From an uncultured Flavobacterium sp. (lineage in GTDB: Bacteria; Bacteroidota; Bacteroidia; Flavobacteriales; Flavobacteriaceae), in contig CAKUAD010000010.1 in NCBI GenBank assembly GCA_934636265.1, positions 1 to 59,499 on the forward strand: a stretch of DNA of 59,499 bases, read 5' to 3'. The position numbers were made by a program, and so were the translations under genes. The notes under the pieces are model-generated. The model ran no database searches and was not told the origin of the DNA. It saw only the letters and a program-made list of their open reading frames with translations. Of the stretch, positions 17,831 through 26,181 are shown piece by piece; the first letter of the stretch is position 1, and every line of letters starts with the position of its first letter.

Positions 17831-18115
17831 TTATCGGCCGTCCTCATCAGACAATGAGATGTTTTGGTCCTCATCCAGGTCAATGTTGTCGTTTAGCAGA
17901 TAATCGTCCTGCGAAAACGCATCGGCATTGCGCGAATTGGTTGCCGGATTATAGGTGTCGGGTTCGCGACCACCAACGAGTTGGTCTGAATTTAGCGTAG
18001 GATGGCCTTCATCGGTATAGGTTACGCCCGGCTGCTCCATCGCCAGATATTTATCTTCGTCATAGTGGTCATGCCATTTGTCTTGGCTTTTTTGATTTGA
18101 TTTTTCACTTTTCAT
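17831..18115 (-). CDS. Hypothetical hydrophilic acidic protein
   Basis: A 94-residue protein starting MKSEKSNQKSQDKW. A longer frame to 18172 exists but would overlap the upstream gene and adds an unlikely segment. It is rich in Asp, Asn, Gln and Ser, has no membrane helix or Cys, and is probably disordered; tracts include DNIDLDEDQN. It is the last gene of a three-gene minus-strand set, 10 bases after the PPOX-like gene, and such hydrophilic proteins are often stress-linked. I recognise no domain. Confidence 0.75.
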   Translation of the reverse strand: MKSEKSNQKSQDKWHDHYDEDKYLAMEQPGVTYTDEGHPTLNSDQLVGGREPDTYNPATNSRNADAFSQDDYLLNDNIDLDEDQNISLSDEDGR

Positions 18116-18125
18116 AACTGTTGAT

Positions 18126-18629
18126 TTAAAGGTTGATATTTCCCTGAACTCCGCCGTCGTCAAGACCGGCACCCATCGCGTTTGCCGCCCATTTGATAAA
18201 AGCTACTGCCTTGCCATCCTTGGTGTCCCAGTAATACGCATCGGTTGGCGTCACTTTGATTACCGTGATGTTGGGATCATCGGCGTTGTCCCACCAGGCC
18301 TTGGCGATTGGCTCCCAATGTTCACTGACGGTTTGCCTATCCGTATAAACGCTGGCACGACCGTATACCGACAAATATTGTGAATCCGGAATTTTTGAGA
18401 AGAACAACTGAACGGCGTCATCCTGTTTGATATCCAGATTTTTTTGGCTTCGGGCGTCGCTTAAAAACCACAGATTGCCGTGGTCGTCGACATCGTTGCA
18501 ACTCATCGGCCTTGCCGCGATTGGCTGGTGGTTAAGCTGGGTACAAAACATGCAAATGTCAATGTTTAGCGCCATCTCTTTTAACTTTTGTACTGATTCA
18601 GTTTTAAAATTGTCTTTTTCCATTTTCAT
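18126..18629 (-). CDS. Pyridoxamine 5'-phosphate oxidase-fold (general stress protein 26-like)
   Basis: A 167-residue split-barrel flavin-binding protein of the GS26 type. Recognisable parts are an N-terminal helix (VQKLKEMA), the strand MFCTQLNHQPIAARPMS, the GNLWFLSDARSQK segment, the YLSVYGRASVYTD strand and a conserved WEPIAKAWW region. Such proteins bind FMN, F420 or haem-type ligands in stress responses; the cofactor is not readable here. The start may be the ATG six bases in (18623). It is the middle gene of a co-oriented trio with 15- and 10-base gaps. Confidence 0.85.
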   Translation of the reverse strand: MKMEKDNFKTESVQKLKEMALNIDICMFCTQLNHQPIAARPMSCNDVDDHGNLWFLSDARSQKNLDIKQDDAVQLFFSKIPDSQYLSVYGRASVYTDRQTVSEHWEPIAKAWWDNADDPNITVIKVTPTDAYYWDTKDGKAVAFIKWAANAMGAGLDDGGVQGNINL

Positions 18630-18644
18630 TTTTTTTAGTGTTGA

Positions 18645-19010
18645 TTAAATTTTCTCGGCCGTCCAATCAACAGCCGTCAGGAACTCGTCCTTGTAGAACC
18701 CTTTGAATTCGCCCGGCATCAACTTGGAAAAGGCATCGGTAAAAGCCACGACATTTTGCGAATCGGTCACAATGGCTGCCCGATTCCATTTGGTGATGTG
18801 GCGTATGCCTAAAAGTGCATCCTGCAACCAAGCGCCGGCGGTAAAATCAGCGGGAGAATTTTCCAGAAGTAACAGGCAATTGAGTTTGCCTGTGTTTTGT
18901 ACCAACTGCTTTACCTTGTCAAAAACAACTTCAAAATCGTCTTTGGTAACCTGTCCCGACGATCTAAAAGCGACCATGTTGGCGGGAACGTCTTGAATCT
19001 GTGTGATCAT
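18645..19010 (-). CDS. SpoIIAA-like (STAS-fold) protein
   Basis: A 121-residue soluble protein with the SpoIIAA-like/DUF3478 pattern: an opening strand MVAFRSSGQVTKDDFE, a long helix, the strand LNCLLLLE, and IVTDSQNVVAFTDAFSKLMPGEFKGF near the end. The family has a STAS-like fold, but the phosphorylatable serine of true anti-anti-sigma factors is not evident. It heads a trio with the stress-type flavin protein and a disordered protein, which suggests a stress role. Confidence 0.8.
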   Translation of the reverse strand: MITQIQDVPANMVAFRSSGQVTKDDFEVVFDKVKQLVQNTGKLNCLLLLENSPADFTAGAWLQDALLGIRHITKWNRAAIVTDSQNVVAFTDAFSKLMPGEFKGFYKDEFLTAVDWTAEKI

Positions 19011-19111
19011 GCCAGTGTTTTTTTTTGGGTTTTACTTAAAGTTACGCCATAACCCGCCGACACTGTGTTACACCCGTCTTAATGTTTTTGCAGATCGACC
19101 CAAAAAAATCA

Positions 19112-19140
19112 CAAAAAAAATCCCGCCAAAGCAGCGGGAT
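19112..19140 (-). terminator. Terminator of the LRR gene
   Basis: Minus strand: ATCCCGC (19140-19134), 7-base loop, GCGGGAT (19126-19120), then eight T. It separates the LRR gene from the stress-like trio. Confidence 0.9.
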
Positions 19141-19168
19141 CAACTAAAAACTATACATCTAAAACAAA

Positions 19169-20026
19169 CTATTCTTCTTCAGCAATGGCCGTGTTGTTGT
19201 TAAAGTCAGATACTTTAAGCGTCGAGGCGATTCCCTGCTCATTGATCATGGTCATGTTCATCATGTCCAGCTGGGCAAGGTGACGCGACACCACACCATT
19301 GAATTTATTGTAGGAAATATTCATCTCCTTGAGGTTGCGCAACTTTTCCAGATCCCATGGCACCTGGCCTTCAAAGTTGTTCTCGAACAAGCTCAGATTT
19401 TCCAGCGAGCTCATATTGCCGATGTCCATGCTGAGTTTTCCGCTCAGTTTGTTGCTGCTCAGCAAAAGCACCTTGATTGATTTCATGCTGTAGAATGACG
19501 GCGGAATAGATCCGGTAAGTTCGTTGTTAAAGAGCGACAGTGTCTGCAATTGACCAAGCTTGCCAATCTCTGCCGGAAGCGTTCCGGTAAGGCGGTTCAT
19601 GTACAGTTCCACCGATTGAAGCGCACTAGCATTTCCTATGGTTGACGGGATGGGACCTGAAAGCTTGTTAAACGCCAGGTTTAGCGAACGCAGCGACTTC
19701 AGGTTTCCGATGCTGGCCGGGATTGAACCGGTAAGCCCATTGCGGAACATTTTAAGGTTTTCCAGATAGATCAAGTTACCTATTTCATTTGGAAGCGTTC
19801 CCTGAAGGTTGTTGCTTGAAAGGTCAAGGCTGATTACCTTGTCATTTTTTACGGTAACGCCAAACCATTTTTCAACCGGCTCGTTCATGTTCCATTTGTT
19901 GGTCCATTTTGATCCGTTGGTTGATTGATACAGTTTTACCAGAGCATTTTTTTCAGCCGGTGATACCTCGGCGAATGCCGGAACCGACATCACAAGGGCT
20001 AACAGGAAGAGCGTAAATTTTTTCAT
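19169..20026 (-). CDS. Secreted plant-type leucine-rich repeat protein
   Basis: A 285-residue protein with a signal peptide (MKKFTLFLLALVMSVPAFA). An N-terminal cap follows that resembles plant receptor LRR caps (LVKLYQSTNGSKW, then a Trp-rich segment), and then about eight 24-residue repeats of the plant subclass, LxxLxLxxNxLxGxIPxxIGN. No T9SS sorting domain or other anchor is visible; the C-terminus ends in a short acidic tail. It is probably periplasmic or released, with a protein-binding role. It is monocistronic, with its own promoter and terminator. Many Bacteroidota carry this type. Confidence 0.93.
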   Translation of the reverse strand: MKKFTLFLLALVMSVPAFAEVSPAEKNALVKLYQSTNGSKWTNKWNMNEPVEKWFGVTVKNDKVISLDLSSNNLQGTLPNEIGNLIYLENLKMFRNGLTGSIPASIGNLKSLRSLNLAFNKLSGPIPSTIGNASALQSVELYMNRLTGTLPAEIGKLGQLQTLSLFNNELTGSIPPSFYSMKSIKVLLLSSNKLSGKLSMDIGNMSSLENLSLFENNFEGQVPWDLEKLRNLKEMNISYNKFNGVVSRHLAQLDMMNMTMINEQGIASTLKVSDFNNNTAIAEEE

Positions 20027-20051
20027 GGCGATTGGGTATGTTTTGATGAGT

Positions 20052-20084
20052 CAAATGTAAAGTCATTTATCGACAATAAGCAAA
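20052..20084 (-). promoter_or_regulatory. Promoter of the LRR gene
   Basis: Minus strand: TTTG (20084-20081), 21-base spacer, TACATTTG (20059-20052). The ATG is 25 bases downstream of the -7 element. Confidence 0.7.
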
Positions 20085-20215
20085 TAAAATCGATGAAATG
20101 CATGTTTTAATGTTTTTAAAAGGATATTTTCTTACAAAATAAGTTTATTTGACCGATAAAGGTAAGGGAGAGTCATATATTCTTATATTTGATTAAACCA
20201 AAAAAATAGAACCAA

Positions 20216-20695
20216 ATGGAAATCAATTTCTTATCAATTCTGGCAGCGGCCGTTTCGACGCTTTTTGTGGGAATGATATGGTATCATCCAAAAGTTTTTG
20301 GAAATCTTTGGATGAAAGAATCCCGAACGTATCCTGACGGCAAAGGACCAAAGATGCCTGTTATTTTAATCTCGTCATTTTTGTATGCCATCCTCATTGC
20401 AACCTTCCTGCAAACGGTGGTCATCCACCAGATTGGCGCCTATCAGGCCACTGTAAACATTAAAGACGTCGACGCATCGGTGTGGGAAAATTACCTGTCA
20501 GCCTACGGAAACACCTACCGCACTTTTAAACACGGCGCCCTCCACGGATTTATGGCCGGATTGTTCTTTGCGCTCCCGGTTGTGGGCACCAACGCACTTT
20601 ACGAACGCCGCAGTTTAAAATACACCCTGGTAACCGGTGGGTATTGGGTGGTAGCCTGCATTTTGATGGGCGGCATCATGTGCATGTGGGTATAA
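20216..20695 (+). CDS. DUF1761 family membrane protein
   Basis: A 159-residue protein with four predicted membrane helices. The DUF1761 opening is visible: helix 1 ends GMIWYHPKVFGNLWMKES, helix 2 is LISSFLYAILIATFLQ, an HGALHGFMAGLFFALPV segment follows and the last helix is near the C-terminus. No function is established for the family. A TATATTTG -7 element lies at 20184-20191 without a well-spaced -33. A terminator follows the stop. Confidence 0.85.
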   Translation: MEINFLSILAAAVSTLFVGMIWYHPKVFGNLWMKESRTYPDGKGPKMPVILISSFLYAILIATFLQTVVIHQIGAYQATVNIKDVDASVWENYLSAYGNTYRTFKHGALHGFMAGLFFALPVVGTNALYERRSLKYTLVTGGYWVVACILMGGIMCMWV

Positions 20696-20711
20696 CCTTA
20701 AACAAACGATA

Positions 20712-20740
20712 AAATCCTGCCACCCACGGCGGGATTTTTT
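20712..20740 (+). terminator. Rho-independent terminator
   Basis: AAATCCTGCC (20712-20721), loop ACCCAC, GGCGGGATTT (20728-20737) with one G-T pair, then T-run. It closes the DUF1761 gene. Confidence 0.9.
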
Positions 20741-20761
20741 AATTTTGACAAAAAACAATCG

Positions 20762-21910
20762 TTGACGCTTTCATCCCGAGTCTTTTTTACTGTCGATGCG
20801 CTTCCCGACCAATGGGATGATGTTGCCCAGAACAACCTTTTTTTAACCAAGCGATACTTTAAGGTCCTCGAGCAATCGGCGCCAGCCAACATGACCTGCT
20901 TTTACATAGGCGTCTTTCGCGAGGGACGGTTGGTAGGTTGTGCGCTGTCGCAGTTTCTGGACATGGGTTCTCTTTCATCGTTTGGCGCGCGCGACCATTG
21001 TATCAAGGAAACCATCAGGTTGTTCTTTTTCAAACGATTTGTCTCGCGGGTTCTCATCCTGGGCAACAACATGCTGAGCGGCGAAAATGCGTTTGTATTT
21101 GCCGACAACCTGCCTCCGCTGGAGTATTTCCGGGCGTTGAATGATGGTCTGGACGAAATCGGCCGACACCTCGCCCAAGAGAAACGCGATCCGCATCTAA
21201 CTGTCTGGAAAGACTTTTGTCCGGACCACGCCCGCGAATTTCAAAGCGTCCTTGGCCACGAATACTTTAGGTTCAGCGCGCAGCCAAACATGATTTTAAG
21301 CGTCCGCCCCGCGTGGAATACTGAACGGGACTACGTCAATGACCTGACCAAAAAATATCGCGATCAGTACAAACGCGCCCGCAAAAAAGCCGAGGACATT
21401 ACCATGCGGCAGCTATCGGCACAGGAGATTGAAAAAAACAAATCCAAATTATATGAGCTTTACCTAACCGTGGCCCAAAATGCGCCGTTCAACACTTTCT
21501 ACCTGCGCGATAACCACTGGCTTTCCCTTAAAGAAAACCTGGGTGATGACTTTTTGTTTTACGGCTATTTTAACGGTGATCAGCTTATAGGATTCGACAC
21601 CCTGATCAAGAATGGAAGCACCATGGAAACCTACTTTCTGGGTTATGACGGACACGTGCAAAAACAGCGGATGCTATACCTGAACATGCTATACAACATG
21701 TTGGGATACGCCATCAAAAACGGTTTCAAACGGGTGATTTTTGCGCGGACGGCCATGGAGATCAAAAGTTCGGTGGGGGCCAAACCGGTAGAATTGGTAG
21801 GATTTATGAAGCATCGCAACAGCATTTTCCAGGCCCTTTTGCCTAAGCTCTACCATTATTTTGAACCCGAAGCCCAATGGCAACAGCGGCATCCGTTTAA
21901 GCATCCGTAA
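20762..21910 (+). CDS. GNAT-fold acyltransferase-like protein (BioF2/FemAB-like)
   Basis: A protein of about 382 residues with no in-frame ATG near its beginning; TTG at 20762 is the best start, and the first Met codon in frame lies some 40 codons later (MTCFYIG). The C-terminal half has a duplicated-GNAT look: IEKNKSKLYELYLTVAQNAPFN, DDFLFYGYFNGDQLIGFDTLI, then TYFLGYDGHVQKQRMLYLNMLY and a closing helix. FemAB/BioF2-type enzymes transfer acyl or aminoacyl groups; the substrate is unknown. Its end overlaps the convergent DAG kinase gene by 14 bases. Confidence 0.75.
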   Translation: MTLSSRVFFTVDALPDQWDDVAQNNLFLTKRYFKVLEQSAPANMTCFYIGVFREGRLVGCALSQFLDMGSLSSFGARDHCIKETIRLFFFKRFVSRVLILGNNMLSGENAFVFADNLPPLEYFRALNDGLDEIGRHLAQEKRDPHLTVWKDFCPDHAREFQSVLGHEYFRFSAQPNMILSVRPAWNTERDYVNDLTKKYRDQYKRARKKAEDITMRQLSAQEIEKNKSKLYELYLTVAQNAPFNTFYLRDNHWLSLKENLGDDFLFYGYFNGDQLIGFDTLIKNGSTMETYFLGYDGHVQKQRMLYLNMLYNMLGYAIKNGFKRVIFARTAMEIKSSVGAKPVELVGFMKHRNSIFQALLPKLYHYFEPEAQWQQRHPFKHP

Positions 21911-22781
21911 CAACGGGAGCGGCAATAAAGATGTGCTCCGGAAGAATTTTGGCTTCCAGCCGCGTCACCTCGTCTAGGTATTCGCCGTCAACCTGAAAGT
22001 GGACGGGAACATCGGTAGTGATGACAGCCTGAGTGGCCGATATGATTTCGACATCGCCGGTATCAAGTGGCATCTTCCCTACCACAATTTTTCCAAAAAC
22101 CCACAAATCGAGATTTTTGATGATGACGATTTCAAACTTTCCGTCGTCCATCCTGCCCATCGGGTTAATCGTAACACCCGTCCCATAGCGGTTTGAATTG
22201 GCTACGACCAGCATTTTGGCAGCTGCCTCTACCACTCGTTCATCGGCTTCGACGCGTACTTTAAACGGAAGCGGAGGATCGGTTAGCGTATTGAGAGAGT
22301 GTAGCGCGTAGCCCAACTTGCCGCGGATGGTGCCGTTTTCATAATTCTTGATGAGTTCGGCATTTAAACCGATGTCGGCCAGGTGGATGCTCTTATGTCC
22401 GTTGATGATTACCATGTCGAGCGCCAAAGGTGCGTTCTGAAAGGCAATCTGCAATATTTCGTCGGTATTTTTGGGAAAGTCAAGATCAACCGACAATCCG
22501 TTGGCCGATCCCGCCGGAATGATTCCTAGGACAGGTTTTGCATCGGCCAGCGCCTCGCCCACCATTTTGACGGTTCCGTCGCCCCCGGCTACAATGACGC
22601 GCTCCGGACTGGTTTTTTCATACATCCGGCGTATCTGACTACTATCATCATTACCCGTTGTCTCGTATAACCGTACTGAATAACCAAGATCGCGGCCATA
22701 TTCCATTACGGTATCGATAAGATCTTCCTTGGCCGTTCCGCCGGAAATGGGATTTACTACAAACAGGATATTCTTTAACAT
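21897..22781 (-). CDS. Diacylglycerol kinase-family lipid kinase (YegS/DagK-like)
   Basis: A 294-residue soluble kinase of the DAGK catalytic family. The start is taken at MLKNILFVVNPISGG, the standard opening; a longer frame adds six residues. The nucleotide-binding GGDGTV follows VIVAGGDG (about residues 64-69), then GIIPAGSANGLSVDL, the usual lipid-kinase motif. It would phosphorylate a diacylglycerol-like lipid at the membrane. It is divergent from the App1-like phosphatidate phosphatase gene 71 bases away, which would catalyse the reverse step. Confidence 0.9.
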   Translation of the reverse strand: MLKNILFVVNPISGGTAKEDLIDTVMEYGRDLGYSVRLYETTGNDDSSQIRRMYEKTSPERVIVAGGDGTVKMVGEALADAKPVLGIIPAGSANGLSVDLDFPKNTDEILQIAFQNAPLALDMVIINGHKSIHLADIGLNAELIKNYENGTIRGKLGYALHSLNTLTDPPLPFKVRVEADERVVEAAAKMLVVANSNRYGTGVTINPMGRMDDGKFEIVIIKNLDLWVFGKIVVGKMPLDTGDVEIISATQAVITTDVPVHFQVDGEYLDEVTRLEAKILPEHIFIAAPVVTDA

Positions 22782-22852
22782 AAAAGTTGGATTGCCCATT
22801 AAATTTAGCTAAATTGTATCGTACGTTTCTCTATACAAAATCATAATTTTTC

Positions 22853-23830
22853 ATGAAGCCACTGATACGCCTGTACCGCGGATACGCCAATGAGCAAGAA
22901 CTGATTGTTATGGGTCACGTAATTGCGCCCACCACGCGTCAGGATTACGACTTTCAAAAATCAGGATTTAAGCATGCGCGCAACATCATCAGGGTTTTTC
23001 GCGTCAAAACCAGTTCCAATGCCCAGGTTCATTTGAAATGCAACGGACTCAAGGTTACCACGCGAACGCTCGACGACGGCCACTTTAAATTTTGCATCCC
23101 GATTCAAAACGGCCAGACCACCATTAAATACGGCTGGCAGGATTATGAGGTATACATGGATCACAACGGGAAGCGGGTGCGGGAAAAAGCGAGCTTTATA
23201 CGTCCGCATGAAGGCCGGTTTGGTTTTATATCTGATATAGACGACACGTTTTTGGTATCGCACACGCGCAATCCGTTTAAAAAACTTTACGTGCTGCTGT
23301 TCCGGAATCTCAACAAGCGAAAGATTTTTGAGGATGTCGTTGGCCACTACCAGGCCCTGAGCACCACCGGAAAAGACAACAAGGAAGAACACAACGCCTT
23401 TTTTTACGTGTCGAGCAGCGAATGGAATCTGTATCGCTTTATCGTCGATTTTACCAAGCTGCACCAACTTCCGCGGGCAGTCATGCTGTTAAAGGACATC
23501 AAGACCAGTCTGATGGATTTTTTTGTGACAGGACGCGGCAACCACAACCATAAATTCGAGAAGATACGGCACATCCTTGAGTTTTATCCCAACTTAAAAT
23601 ACACGCTGCTGGGCGATGATTCTCAGGAAGATCCTTTTTTGTACGAAGCCATCTGCAAGATATTTCCCATTACCGTCATGGCCGTCTACATCCGGCAAAC
23701 CGGCAAGGAAAAAAAGCCCCGGGCATTGGCTGCCATCAACAACCTTGAATCCATGGGGGTCAAAACCTGCTATTTTAAAGAAAGTGCCGAGGCCATCGAA
23801 CATTCGCGACGCATCGGGCTGATCACTTAG
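22853..23830 (+). CDS. App1-like phosphatidate phosphatase (DUF2183)
   Basis: A 325-residue HAD-type protein. The catalytic DxDxT motif is in GFISDIDDTFLVS (about residues 124-136). The segment FFYVSSSEWNLYRFIVDF matches the conserved S-P/S-x-W-N/x-L-x-x-F region of the family, and LLGDDSQEDPFLYEAI matches its C-terminal acidic motif. Family members in fungi are Mg-dependent phosphatidate phosphatases; bacterial members are less studied. No signal peptide is present, so it should act in the cytoplasm or at the inner membrane. It ends with a 4-bp overlap with the convergent ABC-F gene. Confidence 0.88.
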   Translation: MKPLIRLYRGYANEQELIVMGHVIAPTTRQDYDFQKSGFKHARNIIRVFRVKTSSNAQVHLKCNGLKVTTRTLDDGHFKFCIPIQNGQTTIKYGWQDYEVYMDHNGKRVREKASFIRPHEGRFGFISDIDDTFLVSHTRNPFKKLYVLLFRNLNKRKIFEDVVGHYQALSTTGKDNKEEHNAFFYVSSSEWNLYRFIVDFTKLHQLPRAVMLLKDIKTSLMDFFVTGRGNHNHKFEKIRHILEFYPNLKYTLLGDDSQEDPFLYEAICKIFPITVMAVYIRQTGKEKKPRALAAINNLESMGVKTCYFKESAEAIEHSRRIGLIT

Positions 23831-25728
23831 GCCTCAAGTGCGAGTTGGATTTCTTCCCATTCGGCCATCAGGCGGTCTAGTTCTTCCTTCTTTTTGTTGT
23901 AGGCGGTAAAGAAACTGGCATTCTCAATGTGCTTGTCATAATTGCTTTCCAGTTCGCGGTCGTCGCGGCTAATCTGGGCCTCCAGATCTTTGATTTGCGA
24001 CTCCACCTTACTCAAGCGATTCTGGAGCGATTTCAGCTTCTTTTGGTCGTCATACGACACCTTGGGCTGCGAAACTACCGTTTCCTTCCTGACGTCGCGC
24101 TTTTCTACCTCCCGCATGTTCTCCATGTTGCGCTGCTCGAGGAAAAAGTTGATATCACCCAGATACTCCTTGATTTTCCGGTCGCGGAACTCGTACACGG
24201 TGCTGGCCATGCCTTGCAAAAAATCCCGGTCGTGCGATACGAGCAAAAGCGTACCCTGGTATTTTTGAAGCGCAGCCTTTAAGACGTTTTTAGACTTGAT
24301 GTCAAGGTGGTTGGTAGGCTCGTCCATGATCAGCACGTTGATGGGTTGCAACAAAAGTTTGCAAAGTGCCAGGCGGTTGCGTTCGCCTCCCGACAAAACC
24401 TTGACTTTTTTTTCCACGTCATCCCCGCGAAACAAGAATGCGCCCAACATATCCCGAACCTTAGACCGGTTGGTGTCATTGGCTGCGTCTTCCATGGTTT
24501 GCAAAAGCGTCAGTTCGCCATCGAGGTATTCAGCCTGGTTTTGTGCAAAGTAGCCCAATTCCACATTATGCCCAAGTTTGATGGTCCCTTCATAAGGGAA
24601 CTCATTGACAATGGCCTTGATCAGCGTCGACTTTCCCTGACCGTTTTGTCCTACAAAGGCAATCTTGCTCCCGCGTTCGACCATCAGTGAAATGTCCTGT
24701 AAAACAACTTTGTCGCCAAAGCGCTTGGTTACGCGATCGGCCTCGACCACAACGCGGCCCGGTGTTTTTGAGACCGGAAATGAGATCGACATAACGGAGT
24801 TGTCGTCTTCATCAACCTCTATCCGGTCAATCCGGTCGAGTTTTTTGATCAGCGATTGCGCCATGGAAGCCTTTGACGCCTTGGCGCGGAACTTTTCGAT
24901 CAGCTTCTCGGTTTCCTCAATCTTTTTTTGCTGATTCTTTTGTGTTGCGAGTTGTTTTTCCCGGATTTCCTGGCGCAAGACCAAATATTGTGAATAGGGT
25001 TTGTTGTAATCGTAGATCTTGCCGAGCGAAATCTCGATGGTTCGATTGGTGACGTTGTCCAAGAACATTTTGTCGTGGGATACGATTACCACCACGCCCG
25101 GATAATTCTTTAAAAATGCTTCGAGCCAAATGATCGATTCTATGTCGAGGTGGTTGGTAGGTTCATCCAGGAGCAGCACATCGTTGGCCTGTAAAAGCAG
25201 TTTTGCCAACTCGATTCGCATGCGCCATCCACCGGAAAAAGTTTCGGTCAGGTTGTTGAACTCCTCGCGCTTGAATCCAAGGCCCAGCAAAATCTTTTCA
25301 GTATTGCCAACATAATCATATCCGCCCAGCAATTCAAAACGATGGGTGCCATCGGAAAGATCTTCAATCAATTTGGAGTAGCCTTCGCTTTCGTAATCCG
25401 TCCGCGTGGCCAGTTGGGTGTTGATGTCTTCCAGCCGGGCCTCGACCGATTTGATTTCGGCAAAAGCCTGATACGCCTCCTCCAAAACCGTTCTTCCTTG
25501 TTCAAAATCAATGTCCTGACGCAAAAAACCTATGCGGATTTCCTTCTCGGTGGCGATGCTTCCTGAATCCGGCGCCAGATCGCGCGACAAAATTTTGAGC
25601 ATGGTTGATTTGCCCGCGCCGTTTTTGCCTACAAGTCCTACGCGATCGCCCGCGCCAAGCCTGAAAGTTACTTCTTCAAAAAGATAGGTTCCGCCAAAGG
25701 AAACCGATAGATTGTGGATGTTTAGCAT
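23827..25728 (-). CDS. ABC-F family ATP-binding protein (Uup-like)
   Basis: A 633-residue protein with two ABC ATPase domains and no membrane segment, typical of ABC-F ribosome-associated factors. The start is placed at MLNIHNLSVSFGG; the longer frame to 25794 has an implausible N-terminus. Domain 1 has Walker A GKNGAGKST and signature FSGGWRMR; domain 2 has Walker A GQNGQGKST and signature LSGGERNR. Both are followed by DEPTNHLD. The linker is charged and helical, and the C-terminal tail is a coiled coil (KLKSLQNRLSKVESQIKDLE), as in Uup. It probably acts on stalled or special-status ribosomes. Confidence 0.93.
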   Translation of the reverse strand: MLNIHNLSVSFGGTYLFEEVTFRLGAGDRVGLVGKNGAGKSTMLKILSRDLAPDSGSIATEKEIRIGFLRQDIDFEQGRTVLEEAYQAFAEIKSVEARLEDINTQLATRTDYESEGYSKLIEDLSDGTHRFELLGGYDYVGNTEKILLGLGFKREEFNNLTETFSGGWRMRIELAKLLLQANDVLLLDEPTNHLDIESIIWLEAFLKNYPGVVVIVSHDKMFLDNVTNRTIEISLGKIYDYNKPYSQYLVLRQEIREKQLATQKNQQKKIEETEKLIEKFRAKASKASMAQSLIKKLDRIDRIEVDEDDNSVMSISFPVSKTPGRVVVEADRVTKRFGDKVVLQDISLMVERGSKIAFVGQNGQGKSTLIKAIVNEFPYEGTIKLGHNVELGYFAQNQAEYLDGELTLLQTMEDAANDTNRSKVRDMLGAFLFRGDDVEKKVKVLSGGERNRLALCKLLLQPINVLIMDEPTNHLDIKSKNVLKAALQKYQGTLLLVSHDRDFLQGMASTVYEFRDRKIKEYLGDINFFLEQRNMENMREVEKRDVRKETVVSQPKVSYDDQKKLKSLQNRLSKVESQIKDLEAQISRDDRELESNYDKHIENASFFTAYNKKKEELDRLMAEWEEIQLALEA

Positions 25729-25788
25729 GGTAGATGTTGGAGGTTTCTGCCGTACCTTTGCAGCGGCGAAACAACCCGAAAAAATTAA

Positions 25789-26181
25789 ATGCAAATGTTA
25801 AAAAAAGGCAGCAAACTCTATAGCATTTTAACAGGAACTTGTCCGCGATGCCAATCAGAGTCAATGTACATCAGTCAAAATCCGTACAATGTAATCAAAA
25901 CGCTTAAACTGCGTGAAAACTGCAGTAAATGCGGGCTAAAATATCAAATAGAACCAAACTTCTTTTTTGGGGCGATGTACGTGAGCTATGCGGCGGCCGT
26001 TGCTGTGGGAATGGCCATATTTTTGGTCGCGCATTTTGCCTTTGAGGCATCGCTTAACAACAGTTTCATTGCAATTATCGTTGGATTGCTGGTACTGATG
26101 CCTTGGATTGCCCGGATTTCGCGCAATATCTACATCAACCTTTTTGTGAATTACCGCGGCGAGCCAAAAAACGATTTATAG
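25789..26181 (+). CDS. DUF983 family protein
   Basis: A 130-residue protein with a zinc-ribbon-like N-terminus (CPRC and CSKCGLKYQIEPNFFFGAMY) followed by two membrane helices (YAAAVAVGMAIFLVAHFAF and FIAIIVGLLVLMPWIARIS). This is the DUF983 pattern; the function is unknown. ATG codons at 25789 and 25795 are both possible starts. A TACCTTTG -7 element lies at 25753-25760. The last 47 bases are antisense to the end of the FAD oxidoreductase gene. Confidence 0.88.
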   Translation: MQMLKKGSKLYSILTGTCPRCQSESMYISQNPYNVIKTLKLRENCSKCGLKYQIEPNFFFGAMYVSYAAAVAVGMAIFLVAHFAFEASLNNSFIAIIVGLLVLMPWIARISRNIYINLFVNYRGEPKNDL

